NCBI GenBank assembly: GCA_023374025.1
Contig: SIJG01000050.1
Coordinates: forward strand, 511,719-575,718
Source: Heterodera schachtii
Taxonomy: Eukaryota; Nematoda; Chromadorea; Rhabditida; Heteroderidae
DNA: 64,000 nucleotides
Reading direction: 5' to 3'
Within the stretch, counting starts at the first letter, position 1. Every line of letters starts with the position of its first letter. This document shows positions 43,551 to 54,340 of the stretch, in pieces. A program made the position numbers and the translations under genes. The notes below the pieces were generated by a model that saw only the letters and a list, made by a program, of their open reading frames with translations, was not told the origin of the DNA and did not search any database.

Positions 43551-43859
43551 TGAGCAATGGTCATCCATCCTCTTACTCCAGCGGATATTAATTGTTGGAA
43601 TTTTCCGTAGTGAATTGGAAAAATTACCGTTAAATTTTCATAATATTTAATTGAGTGCGACTAAAAAAATAATTAACAGCGCTTACAGTCAGCAGAAATT
43701 TGTTGTGCCATGTCATTTATTGGGTTGTGCTGCTACTTGATGAAATCCGGTGAACTCATTAGCCATTTTATCAACGATTACTCACAATTAATGAATTAAT
43801 ATCATAAACATAAAATACAATGGAAATGGACGCATTTCCGAGACATAAAATGCATTAAT

Positions 43860-43975
43860 ACATACAGAAAATTAAAGTTGAAATTACTCAATCGCTACAA
43901 TCCAACTGAAACATGGAAAAAATTAGGGTAAATGAAAATTTTAATTTTTCGACAAATTCCTTACCGTCTGTTCAT
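43860..43975 (-). pseudogene. Subfamily A relic with exon 2 deleted
   Basis: Minus strand: micro-exon ATGAACAGACG with its GTAAGG donor (43965-43975), intron 1, then 14 bases of exon 2 (TTGGATTGTAGCGA) joined directly to the end of exon 2 (TTGAGTAATTTC). Nearly the whole F-box-like core is missing. Confidence 0.65.
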
Positions 43976-44340
43976 TTTTGCTGAACAATTTGCACACTTT
44001 TGTAGTAAGTTGTGATTGTTAAGCAAGTAAAAACTTTATTTATAATCTAAAAATAAGCAGTACAATTTTTTTTGTTGTTGATTTGATTGCTTTATTCATT
44101 TTAATAAAAAAAATCAACAATTTATATAAAATTCTAAGCAGGAAAACTTATTTGACTTTGTTTTGGGCAAAGATTTTATTTTTTCCAACTATCAGCAGTT
44201 TTCCATAATATGTATTTCAAAAAACTTTTAATGGGAAAGGTCTGCCGGTGCCGAAAGGCTCTGCCGAAGAAATTTTGTAAAATATTTTGACTAAAACAGA
44301 TTATTCCTATTAAGGGTCGTGATTTTAGTTCATTTTCCAG

Positions 44341-46120
44341 TTTGTGTGCCGTGTTTCTTCTTCTGCTGTTGGTCGATTGTGCCATCATTCTTTGTTGCTT
44401 CTTTTTGGACAATGCCAAAAAAGGACGACGCCCTCACAAAAAAGAAATGTAAATACATAAATAAAAATTTAAAAAATTCTTCAATTTTCAGCTTTATCTG
44501 CGGCGATTGTTGGCTTTTGGTGTTCGATTTTCTTGCGCCTTCTCAACTTGGCCTTGGAATTGCACTGATTAGCCGTCGCTTTGACCGCATCGTCGACGAA
44601 CACTTCAAAACACGCAAATGGGCACGATGGGGAAGCTTTGCCAATTCCGCAAGAACCGTTGCCGAACAAAGTGATCGGATTCAGCGGACGCATTCAGATC
44701 ATGTAAAAACTGTTTAGCAGACAGATCCTTGGCTTCAGAGGGGGGGGGGGGTGCTGAATTTCAAAAAATTTGCCCATTATTTTTGAAATTTTTATTTGTT
44801 TTGCTTGGAATTTATTTATGATAAATCATCACACATTTCTGGCATTTTCAGTTACATCGACCAAAATGTGCTCATTTTTCTCAGCCGTTTTCACCATTCT
44901 TTCGCCGCCACTTATACAGTGTATTTGGACATTATCACGGAAGACATTCGCATTTTGGAATTTGTTTTGAACAACATTTGGCCAATGTTCCGCGATTCAA
45001 TGCGTCGCATAAATTTGAACGCCATCACTTTTCATCGCATGTGCCAATTGGCCCCAACAATGCTCACCGATTGTCCAGCACTTCGTCTTGTCGATTCATT
45101 TTCCCCGCTTTTCCGCCCGTTGAAAGTGCCAATGCGACGGATGGCGAAACGGTGGCCAAATGGCTTTTCACGCCCAGTCCGGATGGTGGGCCCAAATGGC
45201 TCAAATGCCTTGTCAATTCATCGCTGGATCAATGGACGACAAATATGGAACAGCTTAGAACGGTGATTATCGGAACGGGCCAACTCAGTCTGAGCCAACT
45301 TTAAGCGTCAATATAACTCTTGAAGTTGTTGAACGAATATCCAACAATCTTGATATCATTCGAAAGCTCTTACATTTAAGTTTTGTCAACAAAGAAAAAG
45401 AATTATAACTTATTTGTTAGTGAATTTTGTTGATTGTGAGACGGAGTTAGCCCCTTACCGGTGATTTTGTCACCCTATTTCATTGGTTTTTTTTTTGTAT
45501 ATTTTTGTCCCATTTTAGGCATTTTCTAATGCTTCTTCGCCAGTGACTTTCCACATTAACTTGACGCTTTCGTCCACTTTGATTGGCTCCGTTGTGCCAT
45601 TCTTTCTGATCAACGAAGTGACTGGGGAGCAATTGGCACTGGAGCAATATGACCTCGATAATATTGAGCTCCTCCGTTGTCCACCAATTGGATGGGTTTG
45701 GGAAAATTGGAAAAATGAGTGGACAGAATCGTGTGCTGCTCGACCGAGACGGCTTAGCATTTGGATTAGAGACGGCGGATTCGACGAGGGGTGAACAAAA
45801 CAATTTTAAATTGATCAATAAAAGTTATGATCATAAATGCTCGAAAAAGTATGGTTTTTTGGGATTCTCAGGCCATTAACCTTTTTTGGTAGTTAACGAA
45901 GTTTTTAATTGTTTTTTGGCTAACGTCCCCCAGCCAGCACCTTTGAAAAGGACAGAGATATATGGCACTAAAAATAAACGATTGGTTAATTTGTTGGACT
46001 CATAAAATGCCATTGGACCCACGAAAATTGAATGAATGTGCTTAGAATGCAATTTAAATCTTTTTATTTTTCAGTCTTCTCGACGCCGCTTCTCCCGGGT
46101 CAAGTGGTGAGCAACAATAG
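44341..46120 (+). pseudogene. Subfamily B pseudogene (B6) spanning palindrome centre and arm
   Basis: Exon 2 (44341-44448) has an anchor LCAVFLLLLLVDCAIILCCF and basic NAKKGRRPHKKE; no exon 1 was found. Exon 3 (from 44492) is FICGDCWLLVFDFLAPSQLG, but after FKTRKWA some 75 bases are deleted and the frame is lost. Exon 4 (from about 44851) is YIDQNVLIFLSRFHHSFAAT with one more frameshift around 45095-45110 (RLVDS / FPPVESANATDG). 45263-45396 has lost the intron 4 donor context. Exons 5 (45519-45790) and 6 (46075-46120) are clean and lie in the right palindrome arm. A poly-G run near 44741 matches the one in B4. Confidence 0.75.
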
Positions 46121-46469
46121 CAGCAGAAATGAATTAATTAATTAATTAATTGATGGTTAATTAATGCAATTATGTGACCCAAATGATGCTGGCTGGCACT
46201 GTGCCATTCCAACAATATTGTATTATATATAGTTAGTAAGCTAATTTTGTATTGTATTTGACCTTTGCCTGCTTGCCGTAAATGCGTCCATTTCCTTGTA
46301 TTTTATGTGTATGTACATTGAAATAATCATTTTGAATAATCGTTGATAAAAAATGGCTAATGATAAAACTGACATGAAATTTCCTGACTTTAAAAAAAAG
46401 CTGATGTAGATTTCACCCATATTTTGGTGATACTGGAGAATTGGTGTCCCGGTGAAAATAAATTATGAT

Positions 46470-47121
46470 TAGGGTTTGTAATTATATGGATATAAAAACG
46501 CGAAATATGGCCATAAAATATGGACAAAAAATCGCGAAATATGGACATAAAATAGCAAAAATATGGACATAAATTTTTCCAAATGTAGGGTATGATTTCT
46601 CAAAATTTCATCAAATTCATTAAACGCAAAGTAAAACTTTCAGAAATGGCTAAATACGGTATAAAAACTCGTTTTAGAAGAAAAAAAGCAATTTCTTGAG
46701 AAAATCAACCAAAAAATCGAAATTTTCCATTTTTTGCTTATTTTTGACATAAATTAACCAATTTTTTAAGAAAATTAAATTTGATCAATTTTTTCGACAA
46801 ATTCTGCTAAAAAATGACTTTTTCGGAAATTTTTTCGGTCTTTAGGGGTCAAAAATCCCAATTTAGTTGATGGGGGCCGTTCTAATAGAGGTTTTTTGAA
46901 GAATACCAAAATATGGACATAAAATATGGATAAAAATGCCAAAATATGGAAAAATATGGAAATATGGACATAAATCGCGAAATATGGAAAAATATGGAAA
47001 ATATGGATATGGAAAATCATCCTAGAAGCTTCAAAACAAGCTAAAAACATGTTTTTCGTGCGTTTCAAGCCTCCCACAGTCCAGGAAAAAAATATGGATT
47101 TCCATATAATTACAAACCCTA
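46470..47121. mobile_element. Complete hAT-like MITE inserted in one palindrome arm
   Basis: The termini TAGGGTTTGTAATTATATGG and CCATATAATTACAAACCCTA are perfect inverted repeats (21 bp in all). The 8-bp duplication ATTATGAT flanks it (46462-46469, 47122-47129). The empty site is preserved in the other arm near 42380. Both ends consist of AATATGGACATAAAAT words; the middle is AT-rich and non-coding. Confidence 0.92.
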
Positions 47122-47327
47122 ATTATGATGTTTTCTTTTCTAAAAGTCGTTAAAACATATTTATGTTTTCCGAGTATTAGCAGTCTTTCAAACAAAAATC
47201 CACAATTTTGATTTTGAATTTTAAAATCGGAATTGGTCGAAATTGGTGTCAGTTTTCATGATTAGAGTGACCCCAAAAATTCGAAAACAATTTTATGGCA
47301 CTAAAACAGTGAAATGGACGAAATGCA

Positions 47328-47600
47328 TTAAGAAAAGACCAACCCCTGCACCTGAAAAGAGGTGCTTTTGAGTTCTAAATTACTCAATTCGAAGGTCATT
47401 AAAGCGAAACGCGGAGAAATCAGTGCCATTTTGATGCCGATTTTAGCACGGCCAAAAAATGGGCAAATGTCCACCCAAACATATCGTTGCACACCCAATT
47501 GAAATGGACGGAAACTCCGATTGTTTAATGGATGAAAAATGCCAAATTTGGCTGACATTTTCATCAAAGTTCGTTTCACTTTTTTGGCCACGCGAACAGT
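47328..47600 (-). pseudogene. Subfamily C relic (C3)
   Basis: Inverted copy of 41905-42177 with the same reading (RVAKKVKRTLMKMSAKFG, VWVDICPFFGRAKIGIKMAL). No further exons. Confidence 0.5.
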
Positions 47601-48168
47601 TCGCCGTCCTAATTGTTGATTTTCACCAATTGTTGCAGAAGAAATTAAGCAATGGTCGGCGGAAGAAAGTTTTTTCTTTTCTTTTTTAATGGGCGGCGCA
47701 ATTAAAATGAATTTTATCCAAAGTTTTTTATTAGGTATTAGGGCGAGGATTCTTAGGTTTTTACTTATTTTTTTCTGCGGCTTTAACTCGATGATAAATG
47801 CACGAAAAACACATTTTTTTTGTTCGGAAATTCTTCGTTTTAACGCCCTTATCCAACCCTAGGAATCCCTATTTTGGATATTCGCCCCTAATTTTATTAG
47901 TTTCTCTATTCTCACAATCAGTGCATTTTATGTCTTCTAAGAGTAAAATTTATTAACCAAAATCCGGTGCTGGCCCCTGTTCCCAAGTTTTTTTTATATA
48001 TAAAAAGCGCGACACACAAAAAAATTTTATGTGTCAATTTCGGGTGGAAATGGGGTAACAATAGTAAAATTCGAACGAAAGAACCAACAAATGAAAGAGA
48101 GAGAAAATTCTGAGATAAACGAAAGCATCAAATCAAATTCCAATTGGTCGACCATTTCTCAAATATAA
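47601..48168. other. Spacer in right palindrome arm
   Basis: Inverse of 41337-41904; same decayed MITE and 3' UTR content. No gene is seen. Confidence 0.35.
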
Positions 48169-49410
48169 TTAATTTTGATTGCTTTCATCCGCTTCTTCTT
48201 TTTCTTCCGCTGGTGGCGACAATGGCCTAAAATTTAGTGTCATTTGAATTGGATGAACTATTTTTGTGCTCACCCAATGCTATGATTGTCACGCCACAAT
48301 TCAAATTTGACATTGTTCAAAGTGTTCTCCCAATTTTCGTCTTTCCATTGGTCCGTCGCCGTCTCCCCAATAGGACACCGTTTCAACAGCCAATTATGCT
48401 CGGAGTTTTTCCACAGCATCAACTTCTCATTGGTCCGTTTATTCACCAATTCAAATGGTTCATTTGGCTTTGGTATCGTATGAAAAATAAGTTGAATAAT
48501 GTAGGAGGACGAAGTGATGGCACGGAGAAATGCCTAAACAAAATTGGTAAAACAAAAACAATTTAACGAAATACGGCGGTCACATCTCTTTGAAGTTGTT
48601 GATCCATTCGAGATCCGGTGAACCCAAATAACCATTACACCGCAATTCCTTAAGTTGCCCGTCTTTGCTCGGAGTATGCAGCCATTTGGACAACGCTTGA
48701 CCAGCAGTTGCATTTGGTCCATCATCACAAATTGGATCGGGCAACAGAAGACCAGAATCGATTGCATTCAGATGATCAAGATCGGTGAGAATTGTCGGTG
48801 AAATGTCATGGCGCAAATTGTCCAAATGGATATGACCGGCAAATCTCGAATGGCGGATGTTTATCGCAAAAATGGGCCAAATTTGGCTGATAAAAACATC
48901 CCAAATTGGCTGAACATTTGCAGTAGACAACTCCAATCTGATGCCCATTCTGTCCCAAATGTGCTTGTTGGAACGGAGAAATGCAATGACGGAATGGTCA
49001 ATGTATCTAAACAAGTAACAACATACAGAAAACTTTCTAATACACACAGAAAATGACGCATTTACTCAATCCGAAGGTTCTTAAAGCGCATTTTGATGGG
49101 CAGCGGACGGTCCGGCAATGGAAACTCCACAGCATTCCAACCGGCACAAAGCTTCGCTTTTGGTCTTGCTGTATACTTGATAATTGTGATTGCTTTCCAA
49201 ATTGTCAATTCCATTTTTCCATTAAAATGCGTGTCCACCAAAACATCAAAACGGTCGGAAAGCAATGCCATTTTCAGACCAAGTTCAACACGTTCAAAAG
49301 ATGGGAAAATGTCCATCAAAACATCGCTACAAAGCCAACTGAAACATGGAAAAAAATGGGTAAATGAAAATTGTTATTTTATTTAAGAAATTTCCTTACC
49401 GTCTGTTCAT
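48169..49410 (-). pseudogene. Subfamily A copy with lost splice donor (A10)
   Basis: Inverted copy of A9 with all five exons in place, but the donor after exon 3 reads GAG/ATGTGA instead of GAG/GTGTGA (first intron base at 48585, minus strand). Without that GT, translation would run into the intron and end just after FKEM, losing the C-terminal exon and tail. Otherwise the protein equals A9. It shares a divergent promoter with OSBP-like copy 3. Possibly a recent loss of function, or a truncated product is made. Confidence 0.75.
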
Positions 49411-49697
49411 GTTGGAACGGAGAAATTCAATGACGGTAAATAAATGTGTCAATAAAAAGAGAGTGCAGAGAAAAATACATCTCCCATTTTGGCGTACTAT
49501 TTTTTTGTCTCTGTTAATAGAGAAACACTGAGTTCAGTCGGATTTTCTGTATAAAAGTGTTGGTTTCTCTTCTCCACCTCCACAATTTCTTTTCTTAAAA
49601 TTTTTCTTCTTTTTTTTAGTTGTTTTTGTTCATAGTCTTCAAATCAATTCTAATGATTTCCTTTCCCCTTCAATTTTTAGCGGCAGCGGATTTCAAA
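49411..49697. promoter_or_regulatory. Divergent promoter, copy 3
   Basis: The plus-strand TATA box TATAAAA is at 49550-49556. A pyrimidine-rich stretch and TTTTTTTTAG (49610-49619) and TTTTTAG (about 49680) are possible cis- or trans-splice acceptors before the OSBP-like ATG at 49698. Confidence 0.5.
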
Positions 49698-51330
49698 ATG
49701 CAAGCGCCAGATTGGGGCAACTACGACACCAACGGAACCGACTACGACTACATCTACAACAACTCGGACGAACGGGACAACTGGAACAGCGAGCAGGCCG
49801 GCGTGTTCAGACATTTAGTGGGCCAGGTAGACGACGCGTTGTTCGATGAATTGTTTTAATAGAAATTCTCTTTTCAGCTCGGCACCGGTCAGACTCTGCA
49901 GAATTTGGCGCTGCCCACCTTCGTGCTGGAACGACGCTCTCTCCTCGAAATGTACGCCGACTTCTTCGGTGAACACAGCTTTTTTAAATTTTTCCAAGTT
50001 CAATCTTACCTCATTTCAGCTCATCCGGATGAACTGATCGCCGGCGCCTACGAGAATACGGCGGAGAAGCGGTGTTTATTCCCGATTGGTTGACAACAAC
50101 GCTTTTGAATCAACAATTTTTCAGATTCCTTGCCGTCCTCAAATACTACTTGAACTCCTTCTACCCTGCACGCAAAACCGACGACGCGAAGAAGCCGTAC
50201 AATCCGATCCTGGGCGAAGTGTTCCGTTGCCGTTGGACCCTGCCTGGCGTGCCGTTGTCCGCAAGCCGAACCGCCGGTGGACCGTTCCCGGGCTCAGCAA
50301 CCAACCAGGTCCAGTTTGAGTGATAGCCTCGTCACTCATTGAGAAATCTAACATTTGTTCCCACGTTTCAGATGACGTTCATCGGCGAGCAAGTCAGCCA
50401 TCATCCGCCCATCTCCGCCTTTTACGTCGAACATCCGGAATCCGGCGTGACCTGCACATCGCACATTTACACCGAGTCACACATCGCTGGGCTTACATCG
50501 GTGGGCGTCCGCAACATCGGCCGGGCGACTGTTCGACTCCAAAACGTGAGTTTTGGAATTTTTTGTGCCAATTGTTTTATGGTTTTAATCGTTTGTTCAC
50601 CATTTTCAGCACAATGAGACGTACATGGCCACCTTCCCAGATGCCTTCGCGCGCAACGTCTTCGGAAAGCCGTGGTTTGAACTCGCTGGAAAAGTGGGTC
50701 CATTTTGCTCAATTTTGCTTTTTCAGCAAACAATTTTTCCACACAGGTTGAACTCAGCTGCTTGCAAACCGGATACAGTGCCAAAATCGAGTTCCATGCG
50801 CGGCCCTTGTTCTTCGGAAGTGCGCACCAAATTCAGGGCCAAGTCTACCACAGGGAGGTGGCGGTGATGCAACTGAAAGGCGACTGGCGAGGCGAAATTG
50901 TCATGAAGCGAACTGCCCGCGGAGCCTTCCAACCCTTTACAAATGTGCGGGCGAAGTGCGACGTGACAAAGGTGAGAAAATGCCCAAATAAAAATGAATT
51001 TCAATGCACCAATTTCTAATTTCCACAGGAATGTGTCAAGGTGCTGGACCAGAAGAACAACGAAAGCCGAAAATTGTGGCGTCATCTCACCGCTGCTCTG
51101 TACTTCAACGACACAAAAATGGCGAACGAAGGTGGGAGGGGAGGGAGGAATTTGGAATTAATTAGTTTTCCCCTTGTTTTTCAGTCAAGCGCTTCATCGA
51201 GCAACACCAGCGGGACGAGGACAGGCGACGCAAAGAACAACGGAGACCCCAGTGGAGGCCGCGCCATTTTCAACGCGTTGGGACTGGTACGCCGACCGAC
51301 GCCTGGAGATACTGCGACGCGCAGGAATGA
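49698..51330 (+). CDS. Oxysterol-binding-protein-related protein, copy 3
   Basis: Exons: 49698-49826, 49878-49968, 50020-50071, 50125-50308, 50372-50545, 50610-50693, 50747-50971, 51029-51131 and 51185-51330; 396 codons (395 aa), every junction GT..AG and in phase. N-terminal 40 aa are acidic and low complexity (MQAPDWGNYDTNGTDYDYIY). The ORD follows: LGTGQTLQNLALPTFVLERR, FFAHPDELIAGA, KKPYNPILGEVFRC, fingerprint GEQVSHHPPISAFY, ELSCLQTGYSAKIEFHARPL, and a C-terminal IEQHQRDEDRRRKEQRRPQW. A PH domain is missing, as in short ORPs. Role: lipid transfer at membrane contact sites, exchanging a lipid for PI4P (family knowledge). The start is the first ATG after the acceptor at 49680. Confidence 0.87.
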
Positions 51331-51534
51331 GGAACGAATGGGATGGCGATTCGTGCACACCTCCGAAGAACGAACTGTGCTGCCTGATGTATTAAAAGAG
51401 GATGTTTGTAAATCATTTGGCCCAAGTTGCCTCCATGTATAATTGTATATGCATATATCACTTGGCCCTGAATTGCCTCTCTGTGTATTTTGTATGTTAT
51501 TGCGACTCACTATTGTACATTTCCTACATATATG

Positions 51535-51540
51535 AATAAA
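51535..51540 (+). terminator. Poly(A) signal of OSBP-like copy 3
   Basis: AATAAA about 205 bases after the stop codon; mirrored for copies 1 and 2 (TTTATT near 34018 and 37956). Confidence 0.55.
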
Positions 51541-51964
51541 CTAAGGCAATCATGTCTTTTACTGGTCCCGAAAAAAATTCTTTTTAACTTTTCTGAAAAT
51601 TCTATTAACACGTTCCTTGGGGTATTTTGAGGCGCTGAATACGAATCTGGCCTCTTTTTTGGCGAATTCCGGACTCTGAACCCGAATTCGAACATTTTTC
51701 GAAAAATTTTTTTGTTTTCGAAAGCCGTGAAAACATATTTCCAAGGGTTTTCGGGGTCACTGATCACGAATCCGGCGGTAATAGTATACTTTATCCCCCC
51801 CTCTTTCAAAAAAAAAAATAACATTTTTAAAAATACTTAAAAATAGGTCTTAGGGGGTTTTCGGGATCGCTGATCACGAATCCGACACCCATTTCGGCAC
51901 CGTTGCAACAGCCAATTATACACATATGCGTATAATTCATCGATATTCAGTTTCAATTGAAAAA

Positions 51965-52115
51965 CTCTCGCCTCTCGTCCTCTCGCCAACTCTCGTGTTT
52001 TTGGGGACTCTCGCCTCTCGCCAAACTCTCGCTCTCGTCTTTTTGGGGACTCTCGCCTCTCGCCAAACTCTCGCTCTCGTCTTTTCTGAGACAAGTCACA
52101 CCCCTGGTGTGCAAC
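51965..52115. mobile_element. Word-repeat insertion (CTCTCGCC) in A11 exon 3
   Basis: CTCTCGCCAAACTCTCGCTCTCGTC-like words in direct repeats, with a 3' boundary CACACCCCTG against GTGTGCAACC of the exon. Read inward the end is CAGGGGTGTG, hAT-like. The other end is unclear. Confidence 0.45.
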
Positions 52116-52439
52116 CATTTGGACAATGCCTGACCAGTAGATGCATTTGGTCCATCATCCGCAATTATGTCGGGCAACACATAATTGGAATTGATTGAAT
52201 TCAATTGGTCAAAATCAGTGAGAATTGTCGGTGAAATGAGACGATGCAAATTGTCCAAATGATCACCATTTCAAAAGGATAAACTGGTTCAGGGTTTGGA
52301 ATTTGTCGAAATGGCTGCCGGATTCGCGAACAGCGAACCCGAAAACCCTTGGAAGCATGTTTTTATGATCTTTGAAAGGAAAGAATATTTTTTCCAAAAA
52401 AGGGGGCAACCATCGGCAGTATGCCACTATTTTGGCATT

Positions 52440-52640
52440 TTTGGAAAACTAACCAAAAATTGCAATAAAAACGAAAAATACACCCCTAAGAAACGACCTA
52501 AAAAATTTTCAAAAATATACCCCTAAGAATCGACCTAAAAAATTTTCAAAAATACACCACTAAGAATTGAAAAAATTTCACAAAAATTCTTCCCCCAATT
52601 TTTTTTTCTTGTTCTTTGCCACTATTTTGGCATTTTTTTG
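52440..52640. mobile_element. Fragment with TACACCCCTAAGAA motif
   Basis: TACACCCCTAAGAAACGACC, ATACCCCTAAGAATCGACC and a third variant in a row. This is the inverse of the TTCTTAGGGGTGTATTTT line inside the MITEs at 1-351 and 62975-63644. No termini found. Confidence 0.4.
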
Positions 52641-52685
52641 TCACTATTTAGTTAATTATTTTTTTCAGAATAAAATATGCCAATC

Positions 52686-53008
52686 TATAGGTTTTCGGGG
52701 TCGCTGATCGCGAATCCGGTATTCATTTCGTCCAATTCCAAATCCCGGACTCGAATTCGAACAAAAAGTCGAAAAATTAAAATTTTTGGTTTTCATATTA
52801 TTGGTCGACATTGTTTAAATGCATGGAAACGAACTGAAAGTCATCAGGAAACGAAATCAGTGCTTCAATTAAAAATCATTTAAACTATTTTTAGACTAAA
52901 AATAAAAAATTTTATTTTTCAACTTCTTGTTCGAGTTCGGGTCCGGGATTTGGAATTGGCCGAAATGGATGCCGGATTCGCGATCAGCGACCCCGAAAAC
53001 CTACAGAT
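52686..53008. repeat. Fold-back inverted repeat
   Basis: Arms GGTTTTCGGGGTCGCTGATC...CGAATTCGAACAAAAAG at the left and the mirrored GATCAGCGACCCCGAAAACC at the right, each ~110 bases, loop about 100. Flanks are CAATCTATA and TACAGATTG, i.e. the inverted symmetry extends slightly outside. No coding. Confidence 0.7.
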
Positions 53009-53432
53009 TGGCTTCTTTTATTCTAAAATGTAAAAATTTTTGTATATGGGGCCTAAACTGCATAAGAGCCACAAATGTTTAGATTTACTTAATCCGAAGG
53101 TGCTTAAATCGTATTTTGTTTGTCAGCGGATAGTTGCGCAAAGGAAATTCGCCAGATTTGCCACAAAATTCAGATAGTTTTGCCTTTAGTCCAATTTTCT
53201 CCTTGCAAATTTCAATTTGTCTCCAAATTGTCAATTCGGTTTTGCCATCAAAATGTGCGTCCACCAAAACATCGAAACGATAAGAAAGCAATGCCATTTT
53301 TGAGTCCAAGTTGGGGACGGTCAAAAGATGGAAGAATGAATGTCCATCCACACATCTCCACAAATCCAACTGAAATGAGAAACAAAAATTAAAAGATTTG
53401 TAATTATAATTAATTTATTACCGTCGTTTCAT

Positions 53433-53612
53433 TAGCAATTAGCACACTTCACACTTTTTCGAATTGATTTGTGTGTCAGAACAGAAAGCACAAATAAATA
53501 TCTGTAAACGAAAAAATTTTTGAAAAAATCTATTTTAATCTATTTTGGCGTTTTGTTAGTTTCATTTGAATTTGCTTTACATTCCAAAAAAAAATTCTTT
53601 TTTGTTTGTCAG
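53433..53612. other. Leader region of A11
   Basis: Minus-strand leader (GTGTGCTAATTGCTAATG) and AT-rich DNA; no other gene. Confidence 0.35.
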
Positions 53613-53719
53613 CAACAATTACCGGGTTCATTTACGGTGACAGCATTTGGAGAACAGATGAAGAAAATGAACAAGCGAACTTTGAAGAAAATGTGAACCA
53701 AATCATTGCATTTACATAG
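53613..53719 (+). CDS. Possible orphan terminal exon
   Basis: After TTTGTTTGTCAG an open frame reads TITGFIYGDSIWRTDEENEQ and continues ANFEENVNQIIAFT to TAG, followed at once by CAATAAAAC (poly(A)-like). Composition and splice context suit a terminal exon of an unknown gene, but no upstream exon on this strand was found. Partial or relic. Confidence 0.3.
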
Positions 53720-53759
53720 CAATAAAACAAATGTTTGTTTCATTCATTATTCCGTGTTG

Positions 53760-53815
53760 TCGGCCCTATGTATATATATATATGTGTGTATATGTCTATG
53801 TTGTATATTACGTGT
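53760..53815. repeat. TA/TG microsatellite
   Basis: TATATATATATATGTGTGTATATG with a few further TGTATG units. Confidence 0.7.
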
Positions 53816-54019
53816 ATGTACTTGTTCGATCTATACTATGTATTTGTGTGTAATAAATAATTCGTGAAATATAAATATTGGCAAATTATTCCGCTAATGA
53901 AAATGGATTGTGAGACTCGAAAAATTTAGGTACTTTCAACGAATTGGGTTTTTAATTTTCAAAATTCCTGGCTCTAATACATAAAATTAAGCGGGGGAGG
54001 GGGGGGGGGGGGGACCGGC

Positions 54020-54110
54020 CACATCAACGTAACCCTTACCCTTACCCGTACAATTACGATACGGGTAAATTTTTTTACGTTTTTTATGGTGAAATGGAGT
54101 AAATTTTTAA
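54020..54110. mobile_element. ACCCGTA-word segment, left side
   Basis: AACCCTTACCCTTACCCGTA and TACGATACGGGTAAA. It pairs with the segment at 55860-56018, which ends in the terminus CCGATCTCTA. The left terminus is not recognisable; a poly-G run (53993-54014) precedes it. Confidence 0.4.
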
Positions 54111-54166
54111 ATTTGTGCAGTCAATTCGCCAAACTTTGAAATTGGGCGGTCAATTTCGCCTCCCCT

Positions 54167-54340
54167 CGATTCGTCAACTCAACGATTCGTCAACTCAACG
54201 ATTCGTCAACTCGACGATTCGTCAACTCAGCCAAAATGCGACGATTCGTCAACTCAGTCAAATGTCAACGATTCGTCAACTCAATGATTCGTCAACTCAG
54301 CCAAAATGTGACGATTCGTCAACTCATCCAAAATTTACTT
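54167..54340. repeat. Tandem array of GATTCGTCAACTC, left
   Basis: Eight copies of GATTCGTCAACTC(A/G), some separated by GCCAAAATGCG or GTCAAATGTCA spacers. It is followed by AAAAGCAATTTCTGTAGCTT and TTCATGGCGCG, which are mirrored at 55275-55325, so the array is one arm of a larger inverted structure. Confidence 0.75.

Larger units (their letters stand above)
43448..45396. other. Unpaired spacer of the large palindrome
   Basis: 1,949 bases not shared between arms. From left to right: a hybrid tail exon (43475-43550), family 3' UTR, an A-type relic on the minus strand (43860-43975), a copy of the 4540-4760 repeat, and the 5' part of B6. Confidence 0.7.
45397..51897. repeat. Right arm of large palindrome
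   Basis: Inverse of 37610-43447 plus a 652-bp MITE (46470-47121) with its 8-base duplication. The outer limit at about 51897 is inside a fold-back arm (CACGAATCCGACACCCATTT then unrelated CACCGTTGC). Near the outer end it contains TTAAAAATACTTAAAAATAGG, as in direct copy 1 (33720-33740) and not copy 2, although A10 lacks the A8 deletion; the arm is thus a mosaic. Confidence 0.85.
51898..53432 (-). pseudogene. Subfamily A pseudogene (A11), scattered by repeats
   Basis: Minus strand. Micro-exon ATGAAACGACG (53422-53432, MKR) with GT donor; exon 2 (53094-53369) with a frame shift after WICGDVWMDI and a compensating extra A before ATGGC, then [20 protein letters not shown]. The middle exon survives only as a piece at 52120-52258 (DNLHRLISPTILTDFDQL ... 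DDGPNASTGQALSKWLHT), into which a word-repeat element (CTCTCGCC) is inserted. A scrap of the C-terminal exon (NWLLQRC) abuts the palindrome edge at 51898. Fold-back units separate the pieces. Confidence 0.7.

Noticed and set aside
54030..54065. CCCTTACCC runs resembling telomere repeats
   Set aside because: Units are irregular, include ACCCGTA and occur in both orientations with the partner at 55860-56018; they fit the word-repeat MITE pattern. Nematode telomeres are usually TTAGGC.
54167..54340. Short regular repeats resembling a CRISPR array
   Set aside because: Repeat units adjoin directly or share the same spacers, an inverted array lies 1 kb away, and the context is an intron-rich eukaryotic genome.
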